A stretch of 64,000 bases of DNA from Marinobacter sp. DY40_1A1 (GTDB lineage Bacteria > Pseudomonadota > Gammaproteobacteria > Pseudomonadales > Oleiphilaceae): contig NZ_VCHA01000001.1 in the NCBI RefSeq assembly GCF_016597815.1, forward strand, positions 496,001-560,000. The letters are read 5' to 3'. Under the pieces are notes generated by a model. It was not told where the DNA came from and ran no database searches. It saw only the letters and a program-made list of their open reading frames with translations. Below, in pieces: positions 8,675 to 16,958 of the stretch. Every line of letters begins with the position of its first letter. The first letter of the stretch is position 1. Made by a program: the position numbers and the translations under genes.

Positions 8675-8786
8675 TGAATTTCTTGCGCAGACGCAAAGTA
8701 TTTTTCTACGCGATTTCATAATGACACGGCTTTATTTTGAGAGGAAATGCTTATGAGTATTTTTTTTGCTGTTTTTGCTGTTTTAG

Positions 8787-10019
8787 GTGTTTGGTGTGGT
8801 TCTGTATAGCCCAAAGCGTAGTTTGACTTTTGCGTCCATACAGCACCTTATTGGGTACTGGGTATTTGTTTTTTTGGTTGCATTTGCTCCATTTCTCACG
8901 GTGTATAATAATTCTGTTCAGATCAACAATCTAGTTTCGGTTGTTCAGTGCTTTTTGTTTTTGATGTTTTTTCCGCAGTCTGTGGCTAGTATTAAGTCGA
9001 TTATTTTTGAAAAGGGGAATGCTCTTCTTTCTTTTTTTATATTGTCTTTTGTTTTTGTTATTCTTGTTTCTTCGGTTTTAAATCGTACTCTTTCTTCATC
9101 CGTCGCCTATCTTTCTCATATTCTTTTTTTCTTCACGGCAGTTTTTTTCTTATCAGCATGTTCGGAAAATTATGCAAGATTGCTAAGGTGGAAAATTTTA
9201 TCCGTGTTTAGTGTTTGCATAATTTTTTTTGTTTTTCGTTTTTTGGATAAAGTGGAATTCTATGAGACGGTTTTTAGATATCCGCCTATATATAGGCATC
9301 TTCGTCATCTTAATTATGACTTGATGCTGGCTGTAGGTGCTTGCTTTTTTTTGCTATGTTCTGGCCGAATTCGTGAATTAAGCTTTTATTCACTAGTAAG
9401 TTTGTTCGTTTTAATATCCTTGTGGAGTGGTGGTAGGGGGCAGTTGCTCGCTTTCGTTGTGTTTTTAGTACTTCTGAGTGTTACTGGTGGGGGGAGGGAA
9501 TCTCTTGTTACATTAATTATTGCAGTTTTAATGACTTTCCTCATTTGGGTTTCGGGAGATTCGAGATTTATGCTTGGGCAACTAGAAAGGACATTATACT
9601 TCACTAATATTAATGGTGTTTCATCGGGTCGGTTAAATATATGGAAGGATACTTGGCTTGAAATTATGAGTGGAGGATGGTTTGGGCACGGGGCCGACCA
9701 GTTTAGAATTTTTTATGACAGCTGGATTGTTCACCCTCATAACGCAGCACTACAGTTTATGTTTGAATATGGCGTGGCTGGTCTTTTATTATTTGTTTCA
9801 TTTATATTATGGACTGCTTCGGTTTGTCTGAAATCGGTGTTCGCCTCAAGATTAAAAGGTGACGTGGCCGTTACTGCTGCACTTATACTTGCGATGTACG
9901 CTTATAGTATGGTGGACGGGATTTTTTACCATGCAATACCATTTTCGTTCATGGTGCTTTTGTCTGCTGGTTTGTTTGTTAAATTGAGTAAAAAGAAGGC
10001 CTTGGCGCAACTCCCATAG
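8787..10019 (+). CDS. O-antigen-ligase-fold membrane protein (Wzy_C / PilO-TfpO type)
   Basis: About 410 residues with ten or more hydrophobic segments. The conserved periplasmic loop of the Wzy_C/WaaL family is visible: SSGRLNIWKDTWLEI, then GHGADQF, then VHPHNAALQFMFEYGVAG. This family contains WaaL, PglL and the pilin O-glycosyltransferase PilO/TfpO, which lies next to pilA in Pseudomonas and Acinetobacter. Together with the serine-ended PilA this makes pilin glycosylation the best guess. The start is uncertain: GTG 8787 directly follows an in-frame TAG (8784-8786) and has no clear ribosome site, whereas a well-placed GAGAGG precedes a 18-residue frame at 8753-8809 that overlaps it. Strongly A+T-rich. 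Confidence 0.75.
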   Translation: MFGVVLYSPKRSLTFASIQHLIGYWVFVFLVAFAPFLTVYNNSVQINNLVSVVQCFLFLMFFPQSVASIKSIIFEKGNALLSFFILSFVFVILVSSVLNRTLSSSVAYLSHILFFFTAVFFLSACSENYARLLRWKILSVFSVCIIFFVFRFLDKVEFYETVFRYPPIYRHLRHLNYDLMLAVGACFFLLCSGRIRELSFYSLVSLFVLISLWSGGRGQLLAFVVFLVLLSVTGGGRESLVTLIIAVLMTFLIWVSGDSRFMLGQLERTLYFTNINGVSSGRLNIWKDTWLEIMSGGWFGHGADQFRIFYDSWIVHPHNAALQFMFEYGVAGLLLFVSFILWTASVCLKSVFASRLKGDVAVTAALILAMYAYSMVDGIFYHAIPFSFMVLLSAGLFVKLSKKKALAQLP

Positions 10020-10176
10020 CTCGTGTTACGAAGATTTCTGTGCAGTGCAGTGAGGGTGGCAGGTGTAGTAGTGGTGCGAACTTCCCTGCGGGGCTCCTGG
10101 TTCCGTCAAGGGCTGCCGCGGTAATTAGTAATTTTGCAACATCAATGTGTTACATTTGAAGTGTGCTGATGATGTC

Positions 10177-12387
10177 TTATACAACAGATTGCCTACTACT
10201 CAGTCCACGCCCGTCCACATGCGTCGACCTACTCCCACCTTCCCCCTCCATCTGCACACTAATCCTCGGCGCCGCGACATCAATATACCGCTCTTCCATC
10301 TTCCGCTTGAGCAACAAGTTAAACGCCCGAGAAACATCCCATTGGTACTCCGGCTTCGTCCGCATCCGCATCCTAAGCACCGGGCAGCCTTCTTCAAACG
10401 CATGTATCCCCTGCATTTCAAGCGGCGACCAGATCAGCCATCGCATATCCGGCAGTGTGCGCAGTTCTTCGGCAGTTTCTGTCATCAGCAGTATGGCGTC
10501 ATCAATGGGCAGTTCCCGGGGAATGCGAATCTTGATCAGTGCGATGCCAAATTGCCGCGACATGTTGTGAATGGAGCTGATTTTGCTGAAGGTGATGTGA
10601 TGCACCACCCCTTCAAGGTCCCGCAAGCGCACGGTGCGTAGGTTGAAGCCTTCTACGGTGCCCATGAAGCCGTTGATTTCCACGAAGTCCCCAACCGACA
10701 TGGAGTCCTCAACCACTATAAACAGGCCAGTGATCAAATCCTGAACCAGTGTTTGCGCACCAAAACCCACGGCAAGGCCGATGATACCGGCACCGGCGAG
10801 TAGGGGGGTTACATCAACGCCCAGGGTGGAAAGGCTCACCAAGGTAGCGATGATCAGAATGGTGATCAGCAGGGTGTTCCGGGCAATCGGGAGAATGGTT
10901 TGGGCTCTGGCCGGGTTGATGCGCTTATTGCGATCGCCCCCGCGCATGGCTCTTTCGAGCAGCTCGTCTACAAATATCCAGGTCAGCTTTGCTACGAGCA
11001 AAATAAAGGTCACGCCCAGCAGGCTTCCCGCCACACCCTTGCTCACTGAAGGTTTTCCACCAACGCCGAACAAAGACAAACCCCAGATTTGCAGGATTAA
11101 CTCGAAAAATAACAACCATGCGGAGGCTTGAATTAAGTTGTAACCAAAGCGCACCAGCCTGCGGCTAAAAATGCTCAGTGCCTGGTGTTTGGGGCGGTTT
11201 TCTTGAATGCCAATCAGCCCTTGCAGAGCGAGTGTCAACGCGAGTAGCAAGGCGCAGATCATAGCTTTACCCAAGGCTGCATCCGCTTCGCCACCGTTAA
11301 CAAACACCGCCACCACCGAGGCGCTGATGGCCACAAGCATGGGTATATGCCAAAGCCTGGCCAGCAGGGCAGTGACTTCGCGCCCTACACCTTGGTCTTT
11401 GCGCTGCTTGTAGGGCCGATTTCTGATCAGGTGGGTGACCGGGCGCCGATTCCTCACAATCAGGAAAAAGCTGAGTAATGCGGCGACAACACTGAAAACC
11501 AGTGCAAGCGCACTGGCCAGTTCCGTTCCGAGTTGGTCGGTCAGTTCGGTGGTGCTCAAGGAATCTTCAAGAGCAAACAACACGCCGATTATAAAAAGTG
11601 GCAAGAGCATGCGCCGGCGCAGAATCATAACGGCTGTGAGGCGGTGGCCGTTGGAGAAAATGGAAATCATTACATCGAAAAGCGAGGTCAGCGCCCGGGC
11701 ACTCAAGCCTGCGTAAGCCAAAATAAGAATCGTTGTTTGAGCATCATCCGACATGCCGAATGTGGGTAACCCGGCCAGCAGCGCGGTGAAAGTGAGCAGC
11801 CAGGGTAAAATCCGCCTTACAAAATGAGCGATGAGCATCCAGGGGCGTGGGTGCCTTGGCATTTGCAGTGGCCATCCGCGCCATGAGAAAAACATGCGAA
11901 CCAGGCGCGACAAGCCCCACAGTGCGGCTATCCATGCAATCAGCCCAGCGGTGATCTCTACCAGAACGCGGTAGGACGCACCGGTCAGTAACTTTTTTGC
12001 CGCGCTGTAGGCATTGCGAAAATGTGTTTTCCAGATGGAGAGAGGGGTTTCTGCTGTGCTGTCACCGTTGGTGGCTTCATCAAAAAACACAGCAAGGGCG
12101 CCCAACAAGCCCTCACCACCGGAAGTGCTTTTGCCTGTTTGCAAAGATTCTGCGTGCAATCCCTGTTGAATGGATTTGAGCTGTTGTACCAGCGCCTCAC
12201 GGCTTTCGTCGTCTTGTAGCGCCTGAATGGCTACCTCTAACGATGCTTCAAGCTCCTCGGGTGAGGCCTCGTCTTTATCCGATTGTCCTGAAAATCCAGG
12301 AATTCCAGGAAGTGTGAAGGGCTGTGCCTGAGTTGCCCCAACGACAGCAAGCAAGAAAAAGCCAAAAACCAGCGCGGTTAACCTCAA
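10177..12387 (-). CDS. Large mechanosensitive channel of the MscS family
   Basis: 736 residues. A cleavable signal peptide (~1-21, ending TQAQ) precedes a periplasmic domain and about ten membrane helices, then the MscS core. The pore-lining helix is rich in Gly and Ala (LLAGAGIIGLAVGFGAQTLV, ~560-580), followed by the beta domain DSMSVGDFVEINGFMGTVEGF and the SSIHNMSR segment. Such large MscS proteins release solutes on hypo-osmotic shock. It overlaps the upstream beta-CASP nuclease gene by 4 bp (ATGA), so the pair is an operon on the minus strand. Its C-terminus converges with the pilin-modification genes. Confidence 0.9.
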   Translation of the reverse strand: MRLTALVFGFFLLAVVGATQAQPFTLPGIPGFSGQSDKDEASPEELEASLEVAIQALQDDESREALVQQLKSIQQGLHAESLQTGKSTSGGEGLLGALAVFFDEATNGDSTAETPLSIWKTHFRNAYSAAKKLLTGASYRVLVEITAGLIAWIAALWGLSRLVRMFFSWRGWPLQMPRHPRPWMLIAHFVRRILPWLLTFTALLAGLPTFGMSDDAQTTILILAYAGLSARALTSLFDVMISIFSNGHRLTAVMILRRRMLLPLFIIGVLFALEDSLSTTELTDQLGTELASALALVFSVVAALLSFFLIVRNRRPVTHLIRNRPYKQRKDQGVGREVTALLARLWHIPMLVAISASVVAVFVNGGEADAALGKAMICALLLALTLALQGLIGIQENRPKHQALSIFSRRLVRFGYNLIQASAWLLFFELILQIWGLSLFGVGGKPSVSKGVAGSLLGVTFILLVAKLTWIFVDELLERAMRGGDRNKRINPARAQTILPIARNTLLITILIIATLVSLSTLGVDVTPLLAGAGIIGLAVGFGAQTLVQDLITGLFIVVEDSMSVGDFVEINGFMGTVEGFNLRTVRLRDLEGVVHHITFSKISSIHNMSRQFGIALIKIRIPRELPIDDAILLMTETAEELRTLPDMRWLIWSPLEMQGIHAFEEGCPVLRMRMRTKPEYQWDVSRAFNLLLKRKMEERYIDVAAPRISVQMEGEGGSRSTHVDGRGLSSRQSVV

Positions 12388-13745
12388 ATCTCTACCTCTT
12401 CAAACAAATCGGGTACCTCGGCATCCCATCCGAATTTTTCACTGATGCGCTTACGCATAATGTCGCTGGCTAACATTTCGCCATGGGTAACATACACTTT
12501 CTCGGGATCAAGCGCGCCCTGCTCAAGCCATTGCAGGAGTTCATTGTAGTCACCGTGAGCTGAGAGCGAGCCCATATTGTGGATCTCGGCCTTTACTGGC
12601 CAGTAATCACCGTGAATCTTTACCGACTCCACGCCGGCGACCAGCCTGTCACCACGGGTTCCCGGAGCCTGAAACCCGGCAAATACCACGCTGTTTCGAT
12701 AATTTGGAAGTAGAGTTTTGAGGTGGTGAAGCACCCGGCCACCGCTGGCCATGCCGCTGGCAGACACAATAATGCAGGGGTAGCGCACTGAATCCAGCTT
12801 GATGGATTCATCAACCGTGCGAACGAACTCGGTGTGACTATCAATCATCTCGCATTGGCAGGCGCTCAGCTTGTGCTCTTTGTGATGTTTGCAAAAAATC
12901 TCTGTGGCCTTGATGGCCATGGGGCTGTTGAGAAATACTGGCAGCTTGGGAATGCGCCCCTCTCTCATGATCTTGTGAATAAGGTAAAGCAGCAGTTGCG
13001 CCCGCCCTACCGCAAATGATGGAATCAGCACGATGCCGCCGCGGCTAACGGTGCGAGCGATGATCTCTACCAATTCGGTTTCCGGGTCGGTTTCCTCGTG
13101 CAACCTGTCGCCGTAGGTGGATTCGCACACAAGCACGTCGGCTTTCTTTATGGGCTCTGGTGGCCTCATGATCGGGTCGTTCTGTCGACCCACGTCCCCA
13201 CTGAATACTACTGAGCGGCCGTGAGCCTTGTGATGAACATGCACGCAAGCCGATCCCAAAATGTGCCCGGCAGGGGTAAAAGTCACCTCAAAACCCTTCA
13301 CCGGTTCAAACGTTTCGTGGTAATGAAAAGGCTCAAAGTGTTTCAGGGCTTCCCAGGCATCCTTCACGGTAAAAAGTGGTTCGGGATTTTCGTGCCGAGA
13401 GAATTTTTTGCGGAAGGCGTACTTGGCATCTTCTTCCTGCAGGTAGCCCGCATCCGGAAGTAATACTTTGCATAAATCGTGCGTGCCCTGAGTGCAGTAA
13501 ACCTTGCCTTTGAAACCATGTTTCACCAGGGCAGGCAGGTAGCCTGAGTGGTCGATGTGAGCATGGGTGAGGACCACAGCATCGATTGTGCTGGGATCCA
13601 CGGGAAACTTGGCCCAGTTTCTCCTGCGTAGGGTTCTAACGCCCTGATACATGCCGCAGTCAACCAAGACCCGGTGTTTATCGTCTGATAACAGATAGCG
13701 CGAACCCGTTACCGTACCGGTGCCGCCGAGGAAGCGAAGTTTCAT
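12384..13745 (-). CDS. Metallo-beta-lactamase/beta-CASP ribonuclease (RNA-specificity-domain family)
   Basis: 453 residues. Motif 2 of the MBL fold is THAHIDHSGYLP (~residues 59-70); FSGDVGR and CESTYGDRLH follow, then the beta-CASP segment (IPSFAVGRAQLLLY) and the late motifs VSASGMASGGRV and LSAHGDY. This is the bacterial CPSF73-like family of RNA endonucleases or exonucleases, proposed to act in RNA processing. The start lies ~150 bp from the divergent cysQ-rfaH pair. A second member of the family sits at 51779 just beyond the polysaccharide locus. Confidence 0.9.
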   Translation of the reverse strand: MKLRFLGGTGTVTGSRYLLSDDKHRVLVDCGMYQGVRTLRRRNWAKFPVDPSTIDAVVLTHAHIDHSGYLPALVKHGFKGKVYCTQGTHDLCKVLLPDAGYLQEEDAKYAFRKKFSRHENPEPLFTVKDAWEALKHFEPFHYHETFEPVKGFEVTFTPAGHILGSACVHVHHKAHGRSVVFSGDVGRQNDPIMRPPEPIKKADVLVCESTYGDRLHEETDPETELVEIIARTVSRGGIVLIPSFAVGRAQLLLYLIHKIMREGRIPKLPVFLNSPMAIKATEIFCKHHKEHKLSACQCEMIDSHTEFVRTVDESIKLDSVRYPCIIVSASGMASGGRVLHHLKTLLPNYRNSVVFAGFQAPGTRGDRLVAGVESVKIHGDYWPVKAEIHNMGSLSAHGDYNELLQWLEQGALDPEKVYVTHGEMLASDIMRKRISEKFGWDAEVPDLFEEVEI

Positions 13746-13906
13746 AACAGAAGGCCTTATGGTTGGTCAGGGTGAAATGCGCCTGAAGATTTTCCTTTCA
13801 GATTGCCTGAAAGTGCAACGGCAGAAAAGCCCGGATACGGCCGGCGCCCAATATTTGCTACTATTCGCCAATACCGCATGACTATCAGTGACGCAGGATG
13901 CCGGCA

Positions 13907-14683
13907 ATGCAATACAGCTCAATACTCCCGGAAGTGATCAAAGTGGCGGATGAGGCCAGCACCAGAGTGCTCCACATCTATCAGTCGGATTTTAAGGTGA
14001 GCTACAAGGAAGACGAGTCGCCCATCACCGCAGCGGATGTTGCGAGCCATGAGGTCATTGTAAAGGGCTTGCGAGATATCAGTCAGAGCATTCCTGTTCT
14101 CTCGGAAGAGGGTACCCAAGCGCCATGGGAGGAGCGTCGGCACTGGCGCCGGTTCTGGTTGGTTGACCCCATTGATGGTACCAAAGAGTTCACCCAGCGT
14201 ACCGGTGAGTTTACGGTGAATATCGCGCTGATTGAAGACGGCGAGCCGGTGTTGGGCGTGGTCACTGCCCCGGCGTTAAAAGAGGCGTTTTGGGGAATAA
14301 AGGGCGAGGGCGCTCATAAGCGGGACCGAACAGGCCGGGAGCATCGCATCAGGGTGGCAGAGTTGCCCGATACCATCCGTGTGGTCGCCAGCAAGAACCA
14401 CATGAATGATGAAACTCGCGACTTTATCAGAGCGCTTGGGCCCCACAAAACACTTCAGGCGGGCAGCTCCCTCAAATTCTGCAGAATCGCCGAAGGCCAC
14501 GCAGATCTTTACCCGCGCATGGGGCCTACCAGCGAGTGGGATACGGCCGCAGCTCATGCGGTATTGCTTGCAGCAGGGGGTAGTGTGAACACACTGGATG
14601 GCACAGCGTTGCGCTATGGCAAGGAGGATGTGCTTAACCCTTATTTCATTGCAGCGGGAAACTGGTACATTCCCCGCCCATGA
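13907..14683 (+). CDS. cysQ: 3'(2'),5'-bisphosphate nucleotidase CysQ
   Basis: Inositol-monophosphatase-fold enzyme that removes the 3'-phosphate from PAP formed during sulfate assimilation; acts at the inner face of the cytoplasmic membrane. It has 258 residues. Metal- and phosphate-binding motifs are LSEEG, VDPIDGTKEF and EWDTAAAHAVL near the end. The start at 13907 is chosen over 13898 because AGGA (13895-13898) lies 8 nt upstream. The stop overlaps the rfaH start by 4 bp (ATGA), so the two genes are translationally coupled. Confidence 0.94.
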   Translation: MQYSSILPEVIKVADEASTRVLHIYQSDFKVSYKEDESPITAADVASHEVIVKGLRDISQSIPVLSEEGTQAPWEERRHWRRFWLVDPIDGTKEFTQRTGEFTVNIALIEDGEPVLGVVTAPALKEAFWGIKGEGAHKRDRTGREHRIRVAELPDTIRVVASKNHMNDETRDFIRALGPHKTLQAGSSLKFCRIAEGHADLYPRMGPTSEWDTAAAHAVLLAAGGSVNTLDGTALRYGKEDVLNPYFIAAGNWYIPRP

Positions 14684-15159
14684 CTTGGTACGCACTTCAA
14701 CACAAGCCCGCCCAGGGCGATCGCGCTTTGGCGCACCTGCAGAATCAGGATATCGCCTGCTTCTACCCGAAAGTACCGGTAGAAAAAATCAAAGCCGGCA
14801 AACGCATCCAAAAGCTGGAACCTTTATTTCCCGGATACCTGTTTATTAATCTGGAGCAGACAGACCCTGCGTGGGCGAAGCTGCGCTCTACCCGTGGCGT
14901 GCTGCGGGTTGTGAGTTTTGCCAACAAGCCAGCAACCATTACTGATGAAGTGATCCAGCAGGTTAAGGATGGCCTCGATTCTGTGCAACAACAGGGTGGG
15001 CTCAAGCCCGGCGAGGCGGTTCAGCTGAGCGAAGGGCCATTTGAGGGGATTAGTGCTGTGTTTCAGGCGTATGATGGGGAAGAGCGGGCAATTGTGTTGA
15101 TTGATTTTATGCAGATGCAGCAGCGGGTGAAGGTGCCGGTGGCGACGCTCAGAGTCTGA
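14680..15159 (+). CDS. rfaH: Transcription antitermination protein RfaH
   Basis: NusG paralogue that is recruited to RNA polymerase paused at an ops element and suppresses termination and polarity in long polysaccharide operons. 159 residues. The NGN domain starts MTWYALQHKP with FYPK and LFPGYLFINL (~47-58); a short linker leads to a KOW domain with GPFEGISAVFQAY and an ending in RVKVPVATLRV. It is coupled to cysQ, and a perfect ops element lies 300 bp downstream, before the polysaccharide locus. The target operon is therefore adjacent, unlike in E. coli. Confidence 0.95.
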   Translation: MTWYALQHKPAQGDRALAHLQNQDIACFYPKVPVEKIKAGKRIQKLEPLFPGYLFINLEQTDPAWAKLRSTRGVLRVVSFANKPATITDEVIQQVKDGLDSVQQQGGLKPGEAVQLSEGPFEGISAVFQAYDGEERAIVLIDFMQMQQRVKVPVATLRV

Positions 15160-15293
15160 GGGCCAAAATGCCTGCCCCTCCCTCGCAAGACAAGAGGCTC
15201 AGTAAAACCTTTAAACTAGTTGCATGTTTAACTCTTTAACAATTCTTAACTACGGCAAGTCCCTGAATTCAAAAGCGTCAGACTTATTGGCAC

Positions 15294-15321
15294 TTGCTAG
15301 TCTCATACGATGACGTAAAAT
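15294..15321 (+). promoter_or_regulatory. Candidate sigma-70 promoter of the polysaccharide operon
   Basis: TTGCTA (15294-15299) and TAAAAT (15316-15321) with 16-bp spacing. This would start transcription near 15328 and put the ops element ~130 nt into the leader, a normal geometry for RfaH operons. It is the best match in the 333-bp rfaH-wcaJ spacer, but is supported by sequence alone. Confidence 0.5.
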
Positions 15322-15457
15322 CGCCACGCTTCAGACATGGAATATTCACACACTGACAGGGATTTTGTTGGGGCTAGATTTCTCGCCTGTGGTTTAACCC
15401 CTGTCATTGCTGGCAATTTATATCTATGACCTTAAAACACTGAACCCTGGTCGGTGG

Positions 15458-15469
15458 GGCGGTAGCGTG
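15458..15469 (+). promoter_or_regulatory. ops element (RfaH recruitment site)
   Basis: GGCGGTAGCGTG is an exact match to the 12-nt core of the operon polarity suppressor element of enterobacterial capsule and LPS operons. It sits 24-35 bases before the first gene of the polysaccharide locus and on the coding strand, where it would be transcribed in the leader. At this site RNA polymerase pauses and the non-template strand hairpin recruits RfaH. Confidence 0.93.
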
Positions 15470-15492
15470 TTGAATGGTAGGGAATAAAGCGA

Positions 15493-16956
15493 ATGAGTGA
15501 GTTGTCTCACACAAAGGCTACTTTTGATGAGCTGCGCAGTAGGCGGAATAAGGGGTTCCCCTTTGCCGTTCGGGCAAGTGGCGGAGTTGAATTTGCGTTT
15601 TGGCTGCAGTGGGTTGTAGCGACAGTCGTCCAGTGTTCAGTGCTAATATTTCTTGGTATCGGGAAGTTAGATGGCGATTTGGCATCACACTACCGGTTAT
15701 TGGCGCTATTCTCTTCTCTACTAGCGATTCCTGTATTTGCCCTTTTTCGTGCTTATAGCATCCGCAATGGGTATTTGGTTGGTGTGGCGCGAGTCCTTGC
15801 GTCTTGGGGTACACTTATTGCGTTGCTCATGTTTATTGCGTTTGCCACCAAAACAAGTGACACATACTCTCGTGAGGTTGTTTTGCAATGGATCCTGATT
15901 GGATTTGCTTTTCAGGCGTTAGCTTTCGTCCCATTGCACAAGGTGTTGCGCCGTATGGACAGGTTGCACCGTTTTGCGAACGCTTCCGTTATAGTCGGCT
16001 GCGGCGATCTTGCACTCACGTTAGCCGTTAAACTTCGGCACGAGAGAGGAGAAGCGATGATTGGGTTGGTTTGTCTCGATGGCGACCAGCCAGATAACGA
16101 GAGGCCCCATACGCCATATTTCCCGACGTTAGGTGTTGTTAGCCAGCTCCGATCAGTTATTAGTGAAAATAGTGTTAGCAGGGTCTACATAGCGCTACCA
16201 GCCAGGGAAACAGATCAGATCGAAGGGTTGTACGTTGATCTTTTGGACGCGAACGTAGACGTTGTTTGGGTGCCAGACTTTGCCAACCTCAAGCTGCTCA
16301 ATCACAGCATCCACAACCTTGGCGGATTGCCCGCAATAAACCTCAATGAGAGCCCCCTCACTTCTTATCCGGGCGGAGCATTTCTCAAGTCCCTGATGGA
16401 TAGAGCACTTGCCCTCATCGGACTCCTGGTGTTGAGCCCATTAATGCTCTGTGTTGCTGCATCCATCAAACTAACCTCTCCCGGCCCCGTGCTCTTCAGG
16501 CAGAAGCGACATGGCTGGAATGGGCACATTATTGAGGTTTTAAAGTTTCGTTCTATGCGAGTGCATGATGACAGCCATGCGCGACAGGCAAAAAAAGACG
16601 ATCCTCGCGTCACACCTGTTGGCCGGTTTTTAAGGCGGTCCTCTATTGATGAACTTCCGCAGCTGTTCAATGTTTTGAAAGGTGATATGTCACTGGTAGG
16701 GCCGCGGCCACACGCCGTTGCTCACAACGACTATTATTCCGATAAAATTATTGCGTATATGGCAAGGCACCGAATCAAGCCCGGAATTACAGGTTTAGCT
16801 CAGATCAGCGGCTGCCGAGGTGAAACAGAAACAATCGACAAGATGCAAAAGCGAGTGGAGCTGGATCTCGATTATATCAATCACTGGAGCTTGTGGTTGG
16901 ATATCAAAATTCTTATAAAAACACCGCTGACTCTCGTCTCTAAAGATATTTATTGA
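15493..16956 (+). CDS. Undecaprenyl-phosphate sugar-1-phosphate transferase, WcaJ/WbaP type
   Basis: 487 residues. Starts lipid-linked repeat-unit synthesis by moving a sugar-1-phosphate, commonly glucose, from UDP-sugar to undecaprenyl phosphate. The first ~150 residues hold four membrane helices, then a Rossmann-like CoA-binding domain (VGCGDLALTLA), then a reentrant helix and the catalytic phosphoglycosyltransferase domain with LFRQKRHGWNG, KFRSMR (~351), SSIDELPQLFNVLKGDMSLVGPRPH (~382-406 region) and KPGITGLAQISG. This is the long polytopic PGT; a short PGT occurs at 48485. First gene of the ops-led operon. The sugar specificity cannot be read. Confidence 0.9.
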   Translation: MSELSHTKATFDELRSRRNKGFPFAVRASGGVEFAFWLQWVVATVVQCSVLIFLGIGKLDGDLASHYRLLALFSSLLAIPVFALFRAYSIRNGYLVGVARVLASWGTLIALLMFIAFATKTSDTYSREVVLQWILIGFAFQALAFVPLHKVLRRMDRLHRFANASVIVGCGDLALTLAVKLRHERGEAMIGLVCLDGDQPDNERPHTPYFPTLGVVSQLRSVISENSVSRVYIALPARETDQIEGLYVDLLDANVDVVWVPDFANLKLLNHSIHNLGGLPAINLNESPLTSYPGGAFLKSLMDRALALIGLLVLSPLMLCVAASIKLTSPGPVLFRQKRHGWNGHIIEVLKFRSMRVHDDSHARQAKKDDPRVTPVGRFLRRSSIDELPQLFNVLKGDMSLVGPRPHAVAHNDYYSDKIIAYMARHRIKPGITGLAQISGCRGETETIDKMQKRVELDLDYINHWSLWLDIKILIKTPLTLVSKDIY

Positions 16957-16958
16957 TT

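Noticed and set aside
10147-10641. 164-codon plus-strand frame
   Set aside because: Antisense to the conserved C-terminal part of the MscS-family gene; rich in Pro, His and Arg as expected of a shadow.
15285-15299. TGGCAC and TTGC before the polysaccharide locus as a sigma-54 promoter
   Set aside because: The two boxes are adjacent, without the required 4-5 bp spacer.
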